Shown one piece after another: positions 1-7,410 of a DNA stretch of 17,698 bases. Both the position numbers and the translations under genes were made by a program. Source of the stretch: Thermoplasmata archaeon (GTDB lineage: Archaea; Thermoplasmatota; Thermoplasmata; UBA184). Under the pieces are notes generated by a model. It had not been told where the DNA came from. It did not search any database and worked only from the letters and a program-made list of their open reading frames with translations. Numbering within the stretch: the stretch's first letter is position 1; every line of letters begins with the position of its first letter. The DNA lies in contig DAHVAA010000010.1 of NCBI GenBank assembly GCA_027314845.1, positions 1 to 17,698 of the forward strand, written 5' to 3'.

Positions 1-124
1 GGGATTCCCTAGGGGGACATGAACCCCTACGGTGACTCGGCCATCGTCTGGGGGGCAGCGCGATCTTGACGTCGAGGTGGGTGGACCTACTTACGGGCCT
101 CCGTAGTATAGCGCCCTTGTCGGA

Positions 125-197
125 TGGGCTCGGCCGGATTCGAACCGGCGGTCTTCGCTGTGTGAGAGCGACGTCGTAACCGCTGGACCACGAGCCC
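125..197 (-). tRNA. tRNA-Val (anticodon CAC)
   Basis: Read on the minus strand this folds as a complete cloverleaf. The 7-bp acceptor stem GGGCTCG/CGAGCCC and the T stem GCCGG/CCGGC around TTCGAAT are both perfect. The anticodon stem TCGCT/AGCGA encloses the loop CTCACAC, giving anticodon CAC (Val). The D arm has three good pairs (GTC/GAC). The discriminator base is A (position 125), no CCA is encoded and there is no intron, all normal for archaea. It lies 36 bases downstream of the LysO-like gene on the same strand, but has its own box A in that gap. Confidence 0.96.
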
Positions 198-221
198 AAC
201 GCGAGGTCGAGCCCTCTCGGA

Positions 222-228
222 CTTTAAG
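222..228 (-). promoter_or_regulatory. Box A (TATA-like) promoter of tRNA-Val
   Basis: The minus strand reads CTTAAAG, centred 28 bases upstream of the tRNA 5' end and directly after the stop codon of the LysO-like gene. Both sequence and spacing match an archaeal TBP-binding box A, so the tRNA is probably transcribed independently. No experimental support is visible. Confidence 0.6.
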
Positions 229-233
229 CTGTT

Positions 234-1103
234 TCAGAGGGGCAGCGAGAGGATCGCCGGCAGAACGATGCTCGCGGAAAGGGTGAGCAGCAGCCCGCTC
301 GCGAGGGCGAGGCTCCCGGCTCGTTCGTCCCCGTACCGGGTGACGAAGAAGAGCGTCGTGTCCATGGCCGTCGCTCCGCCCATCGCTGTCAGCCCCGCGC
401 CTCCCAGCCGGCGACCGGCCACCGGCGCCGATAGCATCGTGAGGTTCTCCCGCAGGAAGTTGGTCAGGAAGGCGAGCAGCCCGAGGACCGCGCCCGCCCG
501 CGCGGCGACCAGCGGTCCGGCCAGCGAGTACCAGCCGAAGGCGAGGCTGGTCGCGAGCGAGACCGACAGGCCAGTTCCCGTTACGAGGGCGAAGAGGACC
601 CCGGAAACGAGACCGGCGCCGACCGCCGCCGTCAGGGGGACCCAGACTCCCCGCAGCGCTCTCCAGTCCCAGCGGAGGTCGAACCCGACGAGGGCGAGCA
701 GCGCGTACAACGCGAAGGGGATGGCCGAGCCCGCCGCGAACGGGACGAGCCGTCCGACCCCGTAGCCGATGAGGAGCGCAGCGAGCAGACCGAGGCTCAC
801 CGAAACGCGGGGGGAACCCGCCGGCGGATCCGGCGGAGCCGGTTCAGCCCGCTTCGGCCGGGCGAGCAGCAGATAGATCGCGACCGTGAACCCGAGGATC
901 ATCACGGCGTAGCCCAGGGAGATCGGCACAGCGAGCAGGAGGGCGGAGGTCGCGACTCCCGAGAGGGAGGCCCCCAGCAGGGCGACGAGCACCGCGACGG
1001 TAACCAGCGTCGCCCGGGAGAGCCAGGGAGATGGGTGAGGGAGGAAGCGGCCGGCCACGAGGCCAGCCGCGAGCGCGACGTACAGAAAAACGTCGAACGC
1101 CAC
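234..1103 (-). CDS. lysO: LysO/DUF340 family lysine (amino-acid) exporter
   Basis: A 289-residue integral membrane protein made almost entirely of hydrophobic helices. It carries the family signature: FGWYSLAGPL in the middle, then FLTNFLRE, then GGATAMDTTLFFV near the C-terminus. Characterised members (E. coli LysO/YbjE) export lysine or its toxic analogues across the cytoplasmic membrane. The substrate here is inferred from family only. The start is GTG, placed 6 bases after the purA stop; the junction TGAGAGGCCGTG supplies a short GAGG, suggesting translational coupling to purA. It is probably co-transcribed with purA, which shares no obvious pathway with it. The polar linker near residues 83-97 separates the N-terminal helices from the longer C-terminal transport half, as in full-length (fused) LysO proteins. 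Confidence 0.88.
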   Translation of the reverse strand: MAFDVFLYVALAAGLVAGRFLPHPSPWLSRATLVTVAVLVALLGASLSGVATSALLLAVPISLGYAVMILGFTVAIYLLLARPKRAEPAPPDPPAGSPRVSVSLGLLAALLIGYGVGRLVPFAAGSAIPFALYALLALVGFDLRWDWRALRGVWVPLTAAVGAGLVSGVLFALVTGTGLSVSLATSLAFGWYSLAGPLVAARAGAVLGLLAFLTNFLRENLTMLSAPVAGRRLGGAGLTAMGGATAMDTTLFFVTRYGDERAGSLALASGLLLTLSASIVLPAILSLPL

Positions 1104-1109
1104 GGCCTC

Positions 1110-2450
1110 TCAGCCGTTCCACGCCGAGAGGCCGGGGGCGGCGTGCTTCGGGCCGGTCGGCTCGACCCGGACCGTGTCCTCTCGCGCGGGGCCGAAACCC
1201 ACGAACCCCACGTCCACACCGGTCTCCTGGGAGATCCGCGCCAGGAATCGCCGCAAGGGGGAGGGCAAGGCGCGCCCGCCTTCCTGCCGGACCCGTTCCT
1301 TGAGCCGCTCGTGGAACTCCGGCCATCCGGCGAGCCGCTCGTAGACGGGCTGGGCCTTCGCGAGCTCATCGGCCTGAGAAGGGAGGAGGTCGCGAACCGT
1401 CGAGCCGTCGGGCATCACGTACTGGACGCAGACCGGCACCTCGTCGAGCCCCCCAAGGACGTCGACCTTCGTAATCGCGAGCGAGGTGAACCCGTTGAAA
1501 CGCGTCGCGTAGCGGAGCATCACGAGGTCGAGCCAACCGCAACGGCGCGGACGCCCGGTGGTCGCGCCGCGCTCTCCGCCCGTCCGTTGGAGGTACTCGC
1601 CCATCTCCCCCGTGTCCTCCGTCGGGAAGGGGCCGCTGCCGACCCGGGTCGAATACCCCTTCGCGACCCCGATCACCTCATCGACCTCGGTCGGCGGGAT
1701 CCCGCTGCCGATCAGCGCACCCGCGCTCGTGGGGTGCGAACTGGTGACGAACGGGTAGGTGCCAAAGTCGATGTCGAGAAGAGCGCTCTGCGCGCCCTCG
1801 AGCAGGAGGTTCTCCCCGCGCGCGATCGCATCCCAAAGGACCGGTTCGGTCGGTCGGATCAGCGGAGCGAGTCGGCCGGCGGTCTCGGTCAGCCGCCCCG
1901 CGAGCTCGTCGATCGAAGGCAGGTTCGTAAGGTGGGACTTGGTCGCGTAGAGCAGCTCGAGCCGTTCCTTGAGGACGGCAGGACGGACGAGATCCCCCAT
2001 TCGCAGTCCCCACCGGCCCGCCCGGTCCGCGTACGCCGGCCCGATCCCGCGGCGGGTCGTACCGATCCCCGCGCCGGGACGTAGCCGGCTGCGGAGGTCG
2101 TCCTCCCACGCGTCCTCGATCTCGTGGAGGGGAAGGAGGACGTGGGCCCGGTCCGAGATCATGACGTCGCCGCGCAGCAAGCCCCTGCGCTCGAGGTCGT
2201 GCATCTCCTCCTCGAAGGCGAACGGCTGGACGACCATCCCCGGGCCACTGACTCCCGTGACCCCGTGACGGAGTACGCCGCAGGCGAGCTGGTGGAGTAC
2301 GATCGCTCCCTCGGGAAGATGGATCGAATGACCGGCGTTCGGACCGCCGCCGGTCCGCACTACGTACCGCGCGTCGGCGGCGAGGAAATCGGTGATCTTA
2401 CCTTTCGCCTCGTCACCGAACTGCGCTCCGACCACGATCCGGACACTCAT
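1110..2450 (-). CDS. purA: Adenylosuccinate synthetase
   Basis: 446 residues. It catalyses the GTP-dependent joining of IMP and aspartate to adenylosuccinate, the first committed step to AMP, in the cytoplasm. The N-terminus holds GDEAKGK (residues 12-18, phosphate-binding loop) and NAGH (38-41). These place the catalytic Asp13 and His41 at the same numbers as in E. coli PurA. Further motifs are GIGPAY, LLEGAQ, VGSGPFPTE, ERGATTGRPRRCGWLDLV and ITKVDVLGGLDEVPVC. The usual GDEGKGK has Ala in place of Gly at residue 15, and the common SSNPT is SSHPT. The ATG at 2450 is chosen over an upstream ORF extension because homology begins there and GGGAG lies just upstream. It heads a minus-strand pair with the LysO-like gene and diverges from the aminotransferase gene. 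Confidence 0.97.
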   Translation of the reverse strand: MSVRIVVGAQFGDEAKGKITDFLAADARYVVRTGGGPNAGHSIHLPEGAIVLHQLACGVLRHGVTGVSGPGMVVQPFAFEEEMHDLERRGLLRGDVMISDRAHVLLPLHEIEDAWEDDLRSRLRPGAGIGTTRRGIGPAYADRAGRWGLRMGDLVRPAVLKERLELLYATKSHLTNLPSIDELAGRLTETAGRLAPLIRPTEPVLWDAIARGENLLLEGAQSALLDIDFGTYPFVTSSHPTSAGALIGSGIPPTEVDEVIGVAKGYSTRVGSGPFPTEDTGEMGEYLQRTGGERGATTGRPRRCGWLDLVMLRYATRFNGFTSLAITKVDVLGGLDEVPVCVQYVMPDGSTVRDLLPSQADELAKAQPVYERLAGWPEFHERLKERVRQEGGRALPSPLRRFLARISQETGVDVGFVGFGPAREDTVRVEPTGPKHAAPGLSAWNG

Positions 2451-2587
2451 CGGGTCTCCCTCGCCGTCTCTCGGGGAGCGATGCGGATAGAAGTCCCTTG
2501 TGCCCCGGGAGCCCGGACCGCGCGAGCTGACACGCCGGAGCATCGCACGCCACAACGGTAATGAGGTGGGTCTTGGTCGGCGCCAAA

Positions 2588-3730
2588 ATGGTCGCGGAGC
2601 GGGTCCGCCGCATCGAGCTCTCGGGGATCCGCAAGATGGTCGAGGGCGCCCCCCCCGGGGCGATCAACCTGGGGCTCGGCGAGCCGGATTTCGACCCGCC
2701 GCACGAGGTGATCGACGCGCTGTGCGAGGCCGTCCGTCATGGGCTCAACCACTACGGTCCATCGGCCGGCCTGCCCGAGCTGCGCGACGCGATCGCGGAG
2801 CGATACCGGGACCGCTCGCCGTCGACCGGTCGCGAGAATGTCATCGTCACCGGGAGCGGCTCCGAGGGACTGATGTCCGTGGCGCTCTCACTGCTCGACC
2901 GGGGCGACGAGCTCCTGATCCCCAATCCGGGGTTCGTCCTTTACGGGCCCCACGCGCTCATCGCCGGGGCCACGCCGGTACCGTACAGCCTGCGGGCGGA
3001 GCGGAAGTACCTCCCGGACTTCGATGAGCTCGAGTCGCGAGTGAGCCCCCGCACCCGGGCGATCGTCGTGAACAGTCCCGCCAACCCGACGGGAGCGGTC
3101 TTCCCACGCGCGGTCATCGACCGGCTGGCCGACTTCGCCGACCGGCACGACCTCACGATCGTCTCGGACGAGGTCTACGAGGAGATCGTCTACGACGGGC
3201 CCGCCACCAGCTTTTGGGGGCGAACCGACCGAGCGATCATCGTGAACTCGTTCTCGAAGACGCTCGCGATGACCGGCTGGAGGATCGGGTTCCTCGTCGC
3301 GCCGCGCGCCCTCGCGATCGACCTCAACAAGCTCCACTATCATATCCTCGCCTGCCCGTCCACGCCCGCGCAGGCCGCCGTGCTCGCCGGGCTCCGTGCC
3401 GGAAACGGGGATGTCGCGGCGATGGTCCGGGAGTTCCGCGCTCGCCGGGAGCTCGTGATCCGGACGCTGTCCAAGATCCCGGGCATTCGGGTCGTGCCGC
3501 CGGCCGGGGCGTTCTACGTCTTTCCGCGCTTTGCTTGGCCCCACTCGGCCCTCGAGGTCGCGACGGAACTCCTGGCTCGTGGGGTCATCACGACGCCGGG
3601 AGACGCCTTCGGCTCGCTCGGCGCGTCTCACCTTCGTCTCTCGTTCGCAACCTCGCGGGAGAACCTGCGCCGAGGCCTCGCGATCCTCCACGATTACGCG
3701 CTCGGGGCCGAGGGGGGGCTCGGACGATGA
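2588..3730 (+). CDS. Class I/II PLP aminotransferase, aspartate aminotransferase-like
   Basis: 380 residues from the ATG at 2588; an in-frame ATG at 2561 would add nine residues. It is a fold-type I PLP enzyme. LGLGEPDFDPP lies near the N-terminus, then NSPANPTGAVF (contacts PLP and substrate) and SDEVYEEIVYDG (PLP-ring Asp and Tyr). SFSKTLAMTGWRIG follows, with the Schiff-base lysine at residue 224. It would exchange amino groups between an amino acid and a 2-oxoacid; aspartate/glutamate specificity is the best family guess, but aromatic or other substrates cannot be excluded. The 2588 start is preferred because conserved sequence (MVAERVRR...) begins there and GGTAATG about 28 bases upstream could act as box A for a leaderless mRNA. 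Its stop overlaps a possible small ORF (ATGA). Confidence 0.93.
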   Translation: MVAERVRRIELSGIRKMVEGAPPGAINLGLGEPDFDPPHEVIDALCEAVRHGLNHYGPSAGLPELRDAIAERYRDRSPSTGRENVIVTGSGSEGLMSVALSLLDRGDELLIPNPGFVLYGPHALIAGATPVPYSLRAERKYLPDFDELESRVSPRTRAIVVNSPANPTGAVFPRAVIDRLADFADRHDLTIVSDEVYEEIVYDGPATSFWGRTDRAIIVNSFSKTLAMTGWRIGFLVAPRALAIDLNKLHYHILACPSTPAQAAVLAGLRAGNGDVAAMVREFRARRELVIRTLSKIPGIRVVPPAGAFYVFPRFAWPHSALEVATELLARGVITTPGDAFGSLGASHLRLSFATSRENLRRGLAILHDYALGAEGGLGR

Positions 3731-3870
3731 TCGCGGGCCTCCTCGGCCGGTTGATGCGGGCCGCCGCCGTTCTTCGTCCCGGTCCCACGTCGAAGGACCT
3801 TGCCCACGTGGGCGACGAGCTCGTGCGCCTGGAACGGCGACGTGCTCAGCGACGAAGCAGGGCCGAATAG
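3727..3870 (+). CDS. Possible 47-residue small protein, coupled to the aminotransferase
   Basis: An ATG overlaps the aminotransferase stop (ATGA) and opens a 47-codon frame ending in TAG at 3870. The product is basic, with a short hydrophobic N-terminus (MIAGLLGRLMRAAAVL) followed by a charged Arg/Glu-rich tail. I recognise no family. The overlap and the GC-rich third codon positions make translation plausible. Its last 25 bases run over the convergent 3' end of the glycosyltransferase gene. In a GC-rich genome such a short open frame could be chance, so confidence is low. Confidence 0.3.
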   Translation: MIAGLLGRLMRAAAVLRPGPTSKDLAHVGDELVRLERRRAQRRSRAE

Positions 3871-5003
3871 AGCGCGCGATGTTCCCGTACGCTCTCGGCC
3901 CAGTCGTAGCCTCGGACGCGCGTGCGACCCGCTTCGACCAGCTCGCGAGTACGCTCGGGTTCGTCGAACACGGCTCGGATCGCACCGGCGAGCGCTTTCG
4001 GGTCCCCGTACGGCACGAGGCGGCCGGCCCGGCCCTCGTCCAGCACGTCCGGCACTCCCCCGACGGCCGTCGCGACCACGGGTGTGCCCGCCGCCATGGC
4101 TTCGAGCAGGACCAGCCCGAACGCCTCCCATTCCGACGGTAGGAGGAGCGCGCGCGCACCCCGGATGACCGCTCGATAGGCGGAGAGGTCGGGAACGTGG
4201 CCGAGAAATCGGACGCGCTCGCGGACGCCCCGGAGTTGCGAATGGGCCTCGAGCGCGGCGCGTTCGCCCCAGTCCCGGCCCATCAAGAGCAAGGTCGGGG
4301 CACGGATGGGACCGAGGTCGGCGATGGCATCGATCAGAACGGAGAGTCCCTTGTTGGGGGCGATGCGGCCCACGAACAGCAGATACTCCGGGGGAAGGTC
4401 GAGCCCCGTCGCCCGGTCCGATTCGGGGCGGCTCCAGGCGGCCAGGTCGATCCCCGGAGGCACCACCCGGACGCGGTCGGCGGGGGCGAACTCCTTCACG
4501 AGCGCGCCTTCCCGAGGCGTCTGCACGATGACCGCCCGGGCCACTCGGTACGCGCTCATCCCGAACCCCACGTCCTGGCATCGCAGCAGACCCCGCTTCA
4601 GCGGGGGCTCGCGCCGGTCGGCCGGGTGGTAGTGGGTCGAGACGACGAGCGGGATGCGCAGCCGCTCGGCGACCGCCGCCGCCTGCAAGACGTGTCCGTA
4701 GCGGTGGGAGTGGGCGTGGATGACCTCGGCGCCGCTCTCGGCGAGCGCGTCCATGAGCCCCACCATGAGCGGCATCGTGAGCCCGGGCACGAGCCGCTTG
4801 TGGACGGGGAACCGGCGGACGGGGACGCCGTCGACCTCGGCAGCGTAGTCCGTGCGGCGCTCCCACCGCCCTTCGTCGTAGAGGTCGCTCGCGAACACCT
4901 GCACTTCGTCGCCCGCCGCCCGAAGGCGGCGCGTAACCTCCCGGACGTTGGTCTCCACTCCGCCCGGGGCATCGAACCGGAGCGTGACGTGCACGATCCT
5001 CAT
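3846..5003 (-). CDS. GT4-family glycosyltransferase (second of a tandem pair)
   Basis: 385 residues, GT-B fold. The N-terminal Rossmann half opens with MRIVHVTLRFDAPGGVE (the GGVE loop binds the acceptor or nucleotide side) and includes IHAHSHRYGH and STHYHP. The C-terminal half has FVGRIAPNKG (Arg/Lys pair that grips the donor phosphates) and SEWEAFGLVLLE, with the GT4 E-x7-E pair at residues 293 and 301. It transfers a sugar from an NDP-sugar with retention of configuration; donor and acceptor are unknown. No signal or membrane helix is evident, so it should act on the cytoplasmic membrane face. The ATG at 5003 overlaps the upstream glycosyltransferase stop (ATGA), and the ORF could be read further upstream only inside that gene. 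The shared local motifs mark the two as tandem paralogues. Confidence 0.92.
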   Translation of the reverse strand: MRIVHVTLRFDAPGGVETNVREVTRRLRAAGDEVQVFASDLYDEGRWERRTDYAAEVDGVPVRRFPVHKRLVPGLTMPLMVGLMDALAESGAEVIHAHSHRYGHVLQAAAVAERLRIPLVVSTHYHPADRREPPLKRGLLRCQDVGFGMSAYRVARAVIVQTPREGALVKEFAPADRVRVVPPGIDLAAWSRPESDRATGLDLPPEYLLFVGRIAPNKGLSVLIDAIADLGPIRAPTLLLMGRDWGERAALEAHSQLRGVRERVRFLGHVPDLSAYRAVIRGARALLLPSEWEAFGLVLLEAMAAGTPVVATAVGGVPDVLDEGRAGRLVPYGDPKALAGAIRAVFDEPERTRELVEAGRTRVRGYDWAESVREHRALYSALLRR

Positions 5004-6181
5004 CGGGGTGCGACCTCCCGGTACAGCGCGTCCAGCCGAACCGCGAGCGCATCCCAAGTGTATCGCGGGACCACCTCGTCGCGCCCATAGCGGCCGAGCC
5101 GCTCGGCGAGCGCCCGGTCCTGCCAGAGACGGCCGATCGCCCCCGCCAGCTCCCGGGGGGAGTTCGGCGGGACGAGGAGGCCCGCACGTCCGTCCTCGAC
5201 CACCTCGGGGATGCCGCCGACACGGCTTGCGACGACCGGCGTGCCCTCGGCGAGCGACTCGAGGAGGACCAGGCCGAACGCCTCGTACTCGCTCGGCAGT
5301 ACCGTAAGCCGGGCCTCTCGGTACGCGGCCGCGAGCGTGCGATCGTCCGCGACGTGCCCGACCAAGTGAACGCGACGCTCGAGCCCGGCCGCCCGGACCC
5401 GGGCCTCGAGGGGGGTTCGCATGCCGCCGTCCTCCCCGATCAGCACGAGATGGGCCGCCGGCTCCTCCGCGGCGAAAGTACCGAACGCGTCGAGCAGCGC
5501 GAGCAGACCCTTGTTCGAGGCGAGCCGACCGACGAACAGGAGGAACGGTCCCGGGACGCCGAACCGCGCCGCGAACGTCGGTCCGTCCGGAGACGGCGAG
5601 GGGAGCGGTCGGTACCCGGGAGGCACGATCACGACGGGGGGGAGCTCGAGCCCCAACGCTCGGAGCAACCGCTCTTCCTCCCGGGTCTGGACGACCACGG
5701 CCGCCGCGCTCCGGACGATCGGGCCAGCGACTCGCCGGTCGTAGAACCCTCGCAAGCGATGGCGGAACCAGCCTCCCTCGATCGACCAGATCGGGTGGAA
5801 GTGCGCGGTGAGGACGAACGGCGTGCCGTACCGCCGACCGTGACGCCGTGCGGTCGCGACCTGGTTGGTCCCGTAGGTATGGGCGTGGACAAGGTCCGGG
5901 CGGTCCCGGTCGAGCGCGGTGTCGAGGCCGCGGAAGAACGGGTAATGAAGCTCCCCGGGCAGGCTCCAGACTCTAAGCCGGTGGACGGCGCCGAAATCCG
6001 TCCGCTCCTCCCGCGGGACCGACGGCGGCAGGCGCTCCCAGGGGAACTCGCGGTAGAGGTCGCTCGTGTAGACATCAACCCGGTGACCTCGGGCCGCGAG
6101 GCGGGGCGCGAGCTCCGCGACGTGCCGCTCCACGCCACCGGGCCCGGGGGGATAGCGGGTCGACAGCTGGGCGACCTTCAC
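5000..6181 (-). CDS. GT4-family glycosyltransferase (first of a tandem pair)
   Basis: 393 residues, GT-B fold, GTG start. Motifs in order are PPGPGGVERH (residues 11-20), YTSDLYREFPWER, VHAHTYGTNQ, TAHFHPIW, FVGRLASNKG (217-225) and SEYEAFGLVLLE, with the E-x7-E pair at 300 and 308. It should transfer a sugar from an NDP-sugar to a lipid or glycan acceptor at the inner membrane face, retaining anomeric configuration. The SDLY...WER, HAH and H-H/Y-HP positions correspond to those of the downstream gene, so the pair arose by duplication. It lies 51 bases downstream of the M20 peptidase on the same strand, and may be co-transcribed with the UDP-sulfoquinovose synthase block. The exact sugar cannot be read from sequence. 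Confidence 0.92.
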   Translation of the reverse strand: MKVAQLSTRYPPGPGGVERHVAELAPRLAARGHRVDVYTSDLYREFPWERLPPSVPREERTDFGAVHRLRVWSLPGELHYPFFRGLDTALDRDRPDLVHAHTYGTNQVATARRHGRRYGTPFVLTAHFHPIWSIEGGWFRHRLRGFYDRRVAGPIVRSAAAVVVQTREEERLLRALGLELPPVVIVPPGYRPLPSPSPDGPTFAARFGVPGPFLLFVGRLASNKGLLALLDAFGTFAAEEPAAHLVLIGEDGGMRTPLEARVRAAGLERRVHLVGHVADDRTLAAAYREARLTVLPSEYEAFGLVLLESLAEGTPVVASRVGGIPEVVEDGRAGLLVPPNSPRELAGAIGRLWQDRALAERLGRYGRDEVVPRYTWDALAVRLDALYREVAPR

Positions 6182-6232
6182 GGCCGCAAAGTACCTCTCC
6201 TCGTACTTGATGGCGCGTCGGCGGTCGGGAGC

Positions 6233-7312
6233 TCAGGCGGAGGCGCGCAGCGTCGCGAGCCGCTGGGCATACTTCTTGTAGACCTCGGTCGCCCGCGCGA
6301 CCGATTCGACCTTGACGTACTCGTTCGCCTGGTGCGAGAGCTCCTCCTCGCCCGCCCCGAAGATCACGACCCGGGGATTGACCTGGGAGTAGTGGACGGC
6401 CTCGGAAGCGTGGACCAGGACGGCCGTCTCGGTCTGGGCCACGTCCCGCAGGAGTCTCACGTGCTCGGTGTTCGGGTCGATCTGGACCGCCGGCATCGTC
6501 AGGATGCGCCGGAGCGTGAACGGCGTCTTGATCCGACGCAGGTGCTCTTCGATCTCATGGTAGAGTTGATCGGGGGTGTACGGCGGGGGGAACCGGATGT
6601 CGACCTCGGCGGTGGCGCGGTTCGGGACGACGTTGAGCCGAGTGCCCCCGTTGAACGTTCCGATGTTCAGCGTTACGCTCCCGAGCTCGGGGTGGGCGAT
6701 ACGGCCCTTGAACGACTCGAGGCCGCGAAGGATCCGCATCATCTTTCCGATCGCGTTCTCGCCGAGGTGCGGCATGGCCCCGTGCGCGGCTTTGCCGCGG
6801 GTCTCGATCGCAAGGTCGAGGACGCCCTTCTCCGCGTACGCGACCCGGAGCCCGGTGGGTTCTCCGACGACCACCGCCTTGGCCCGGCGGAGGGGCAATG
6901 TCTTCGCGAGCGCCATTGCCCCCTGCATCGACGTCTCCTCGTCGGTCGTGAACGCGAGGACGACCGGGATCTTGCGGGCGACCAGATCTTGAGCCGCCTC
7001 GAGCATAGCGACGACGGTCCCCTTCATGTCGGCCGCGCCGCGCCCGTACATCCGGCCCGACGCGAGCTGGCTCTGCGAGAAGCTCCAGTAGTCCCCGACC
7101 GGCGGCGTGTCGAGATGGCCCGACAGCACGACCCCTCCCTGACCGAACTCGGCCAACAGCGCCGGGGCCTGCGAGTCCCCAAAGAGGGTGTTGCGCATGT
7201 GAATCTGGTCGGTGAACGACTGGACGTAGTCGAGCACCTCCTGCTTGTCGGAGAACGGGTCGCTAGGGATTTTGATCAGTTCCGCGAGCATGTCAACCAT
7301 CTGGCGCTTCAT
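6233..7312 (-). CDS. M20-family metallopeptidase/deacylase (ArgE/DapE/carboxypeptidase G2-like)
   Basis: 359 residues. It is a two-zinc hydrolase of the M20 superfamily, which removes acyl groups or residues from N-acyl amino acids and small peptides. All active-site elements are visible: GHLDTP (His66, Asp68), GRGAADMKG (bridging Asp95), TTDEETS (general base Glu125 and metal Glu126), GEPT (Glu151) and SHQANE (His327). A dimerisation insert spans roughly residues 165-280. The ATG at 7312 is preceded by GAGAGGAAGGA, a good ribosome-binding site; the longer open frame upstream has no homology. It sits between the uridylyltransferase and the glycosyltransferases, so it could act on a cell-surface building block. 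It could equally be an unrelated amino-acid deacylase. Substrate is unknown. Confidence 0.9.
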   Translation of the reverse strand: MKRQMVDMLAELIKIPSDPFSDKQEVLDYVQSFTDQIHMRNTLFGDSQAPALLAEFGQGGVVLSGHLDTPPVGDYWSFSQSQLASGRMYGRGAADMKGTVVAMLEAAQDLVARKIPVVLAFTTDEETSMQGAMALAKTLPLRRAKAVVVGEPTGLRVAYAEKGVLDLAIETRGKAAHGAMPHLGENAIGKMMRILRGLESFKGRIAHPELGSVTLNIGTFNGGTRLNVVPNRATAEVDIRFPPPYTPDQLYHEIEEHLRRIKTPFTLRRILTMPAVQIDPNTEHVRLLRDVAQTETAVLVHASEAVHYSQVNPRVVIFGAGEEELSHQANEYVKVESVARATEVYKKYAQRLATLRASA

Positions 7313-7395
7313 CGGACGTCCTTCCTCTCGCCGTTCGGTGCCAAATGGTGGACCCGGTCTTCGCTCCGTAATGCGTCGTTGCGTCTTAATCGTTG

Positions 7396-7410
7396 GCCCC
7401 TTATCGGGGC
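7396..7410. repeat. Short GC inverted repeat across the galU-like stop codon
   Basis: GCCCC-TTATC-GGGGC forms a perfect 5-bp stem with a 5-base loop that contains the stop codon of the uridylyltransferase gene (TAA on the minus strand). It could be a weak transcript hairpin before the M20 gene. No T-tract follows on the minus strand, so I do not call it a terminator. Confidence 0.25.

Noticed and set aside
1..124. Possible gene or RNA at the window start, including a TAGGGG/CCCCTA hairpin at 10-29 and a TACGG/CCGTA hairpin near 95-108
   Set aside because: All six frames are closed by early stops, and I could match no known RNA. A D-arm-like string (GTAGTATAG) near 107-115 has no acceptor or T-arm partners, so it is not a tRNA. 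I leave the stretch unassigned.
3694..5223. 509-codon open frame on the minus strand in another frame from the glycosyltransferases
   Set aside because: It gives a low-complexity Arg/Gly/Ala/Pro product and overlaps genes with intact GT4 motifs, so it is a frame shadow.
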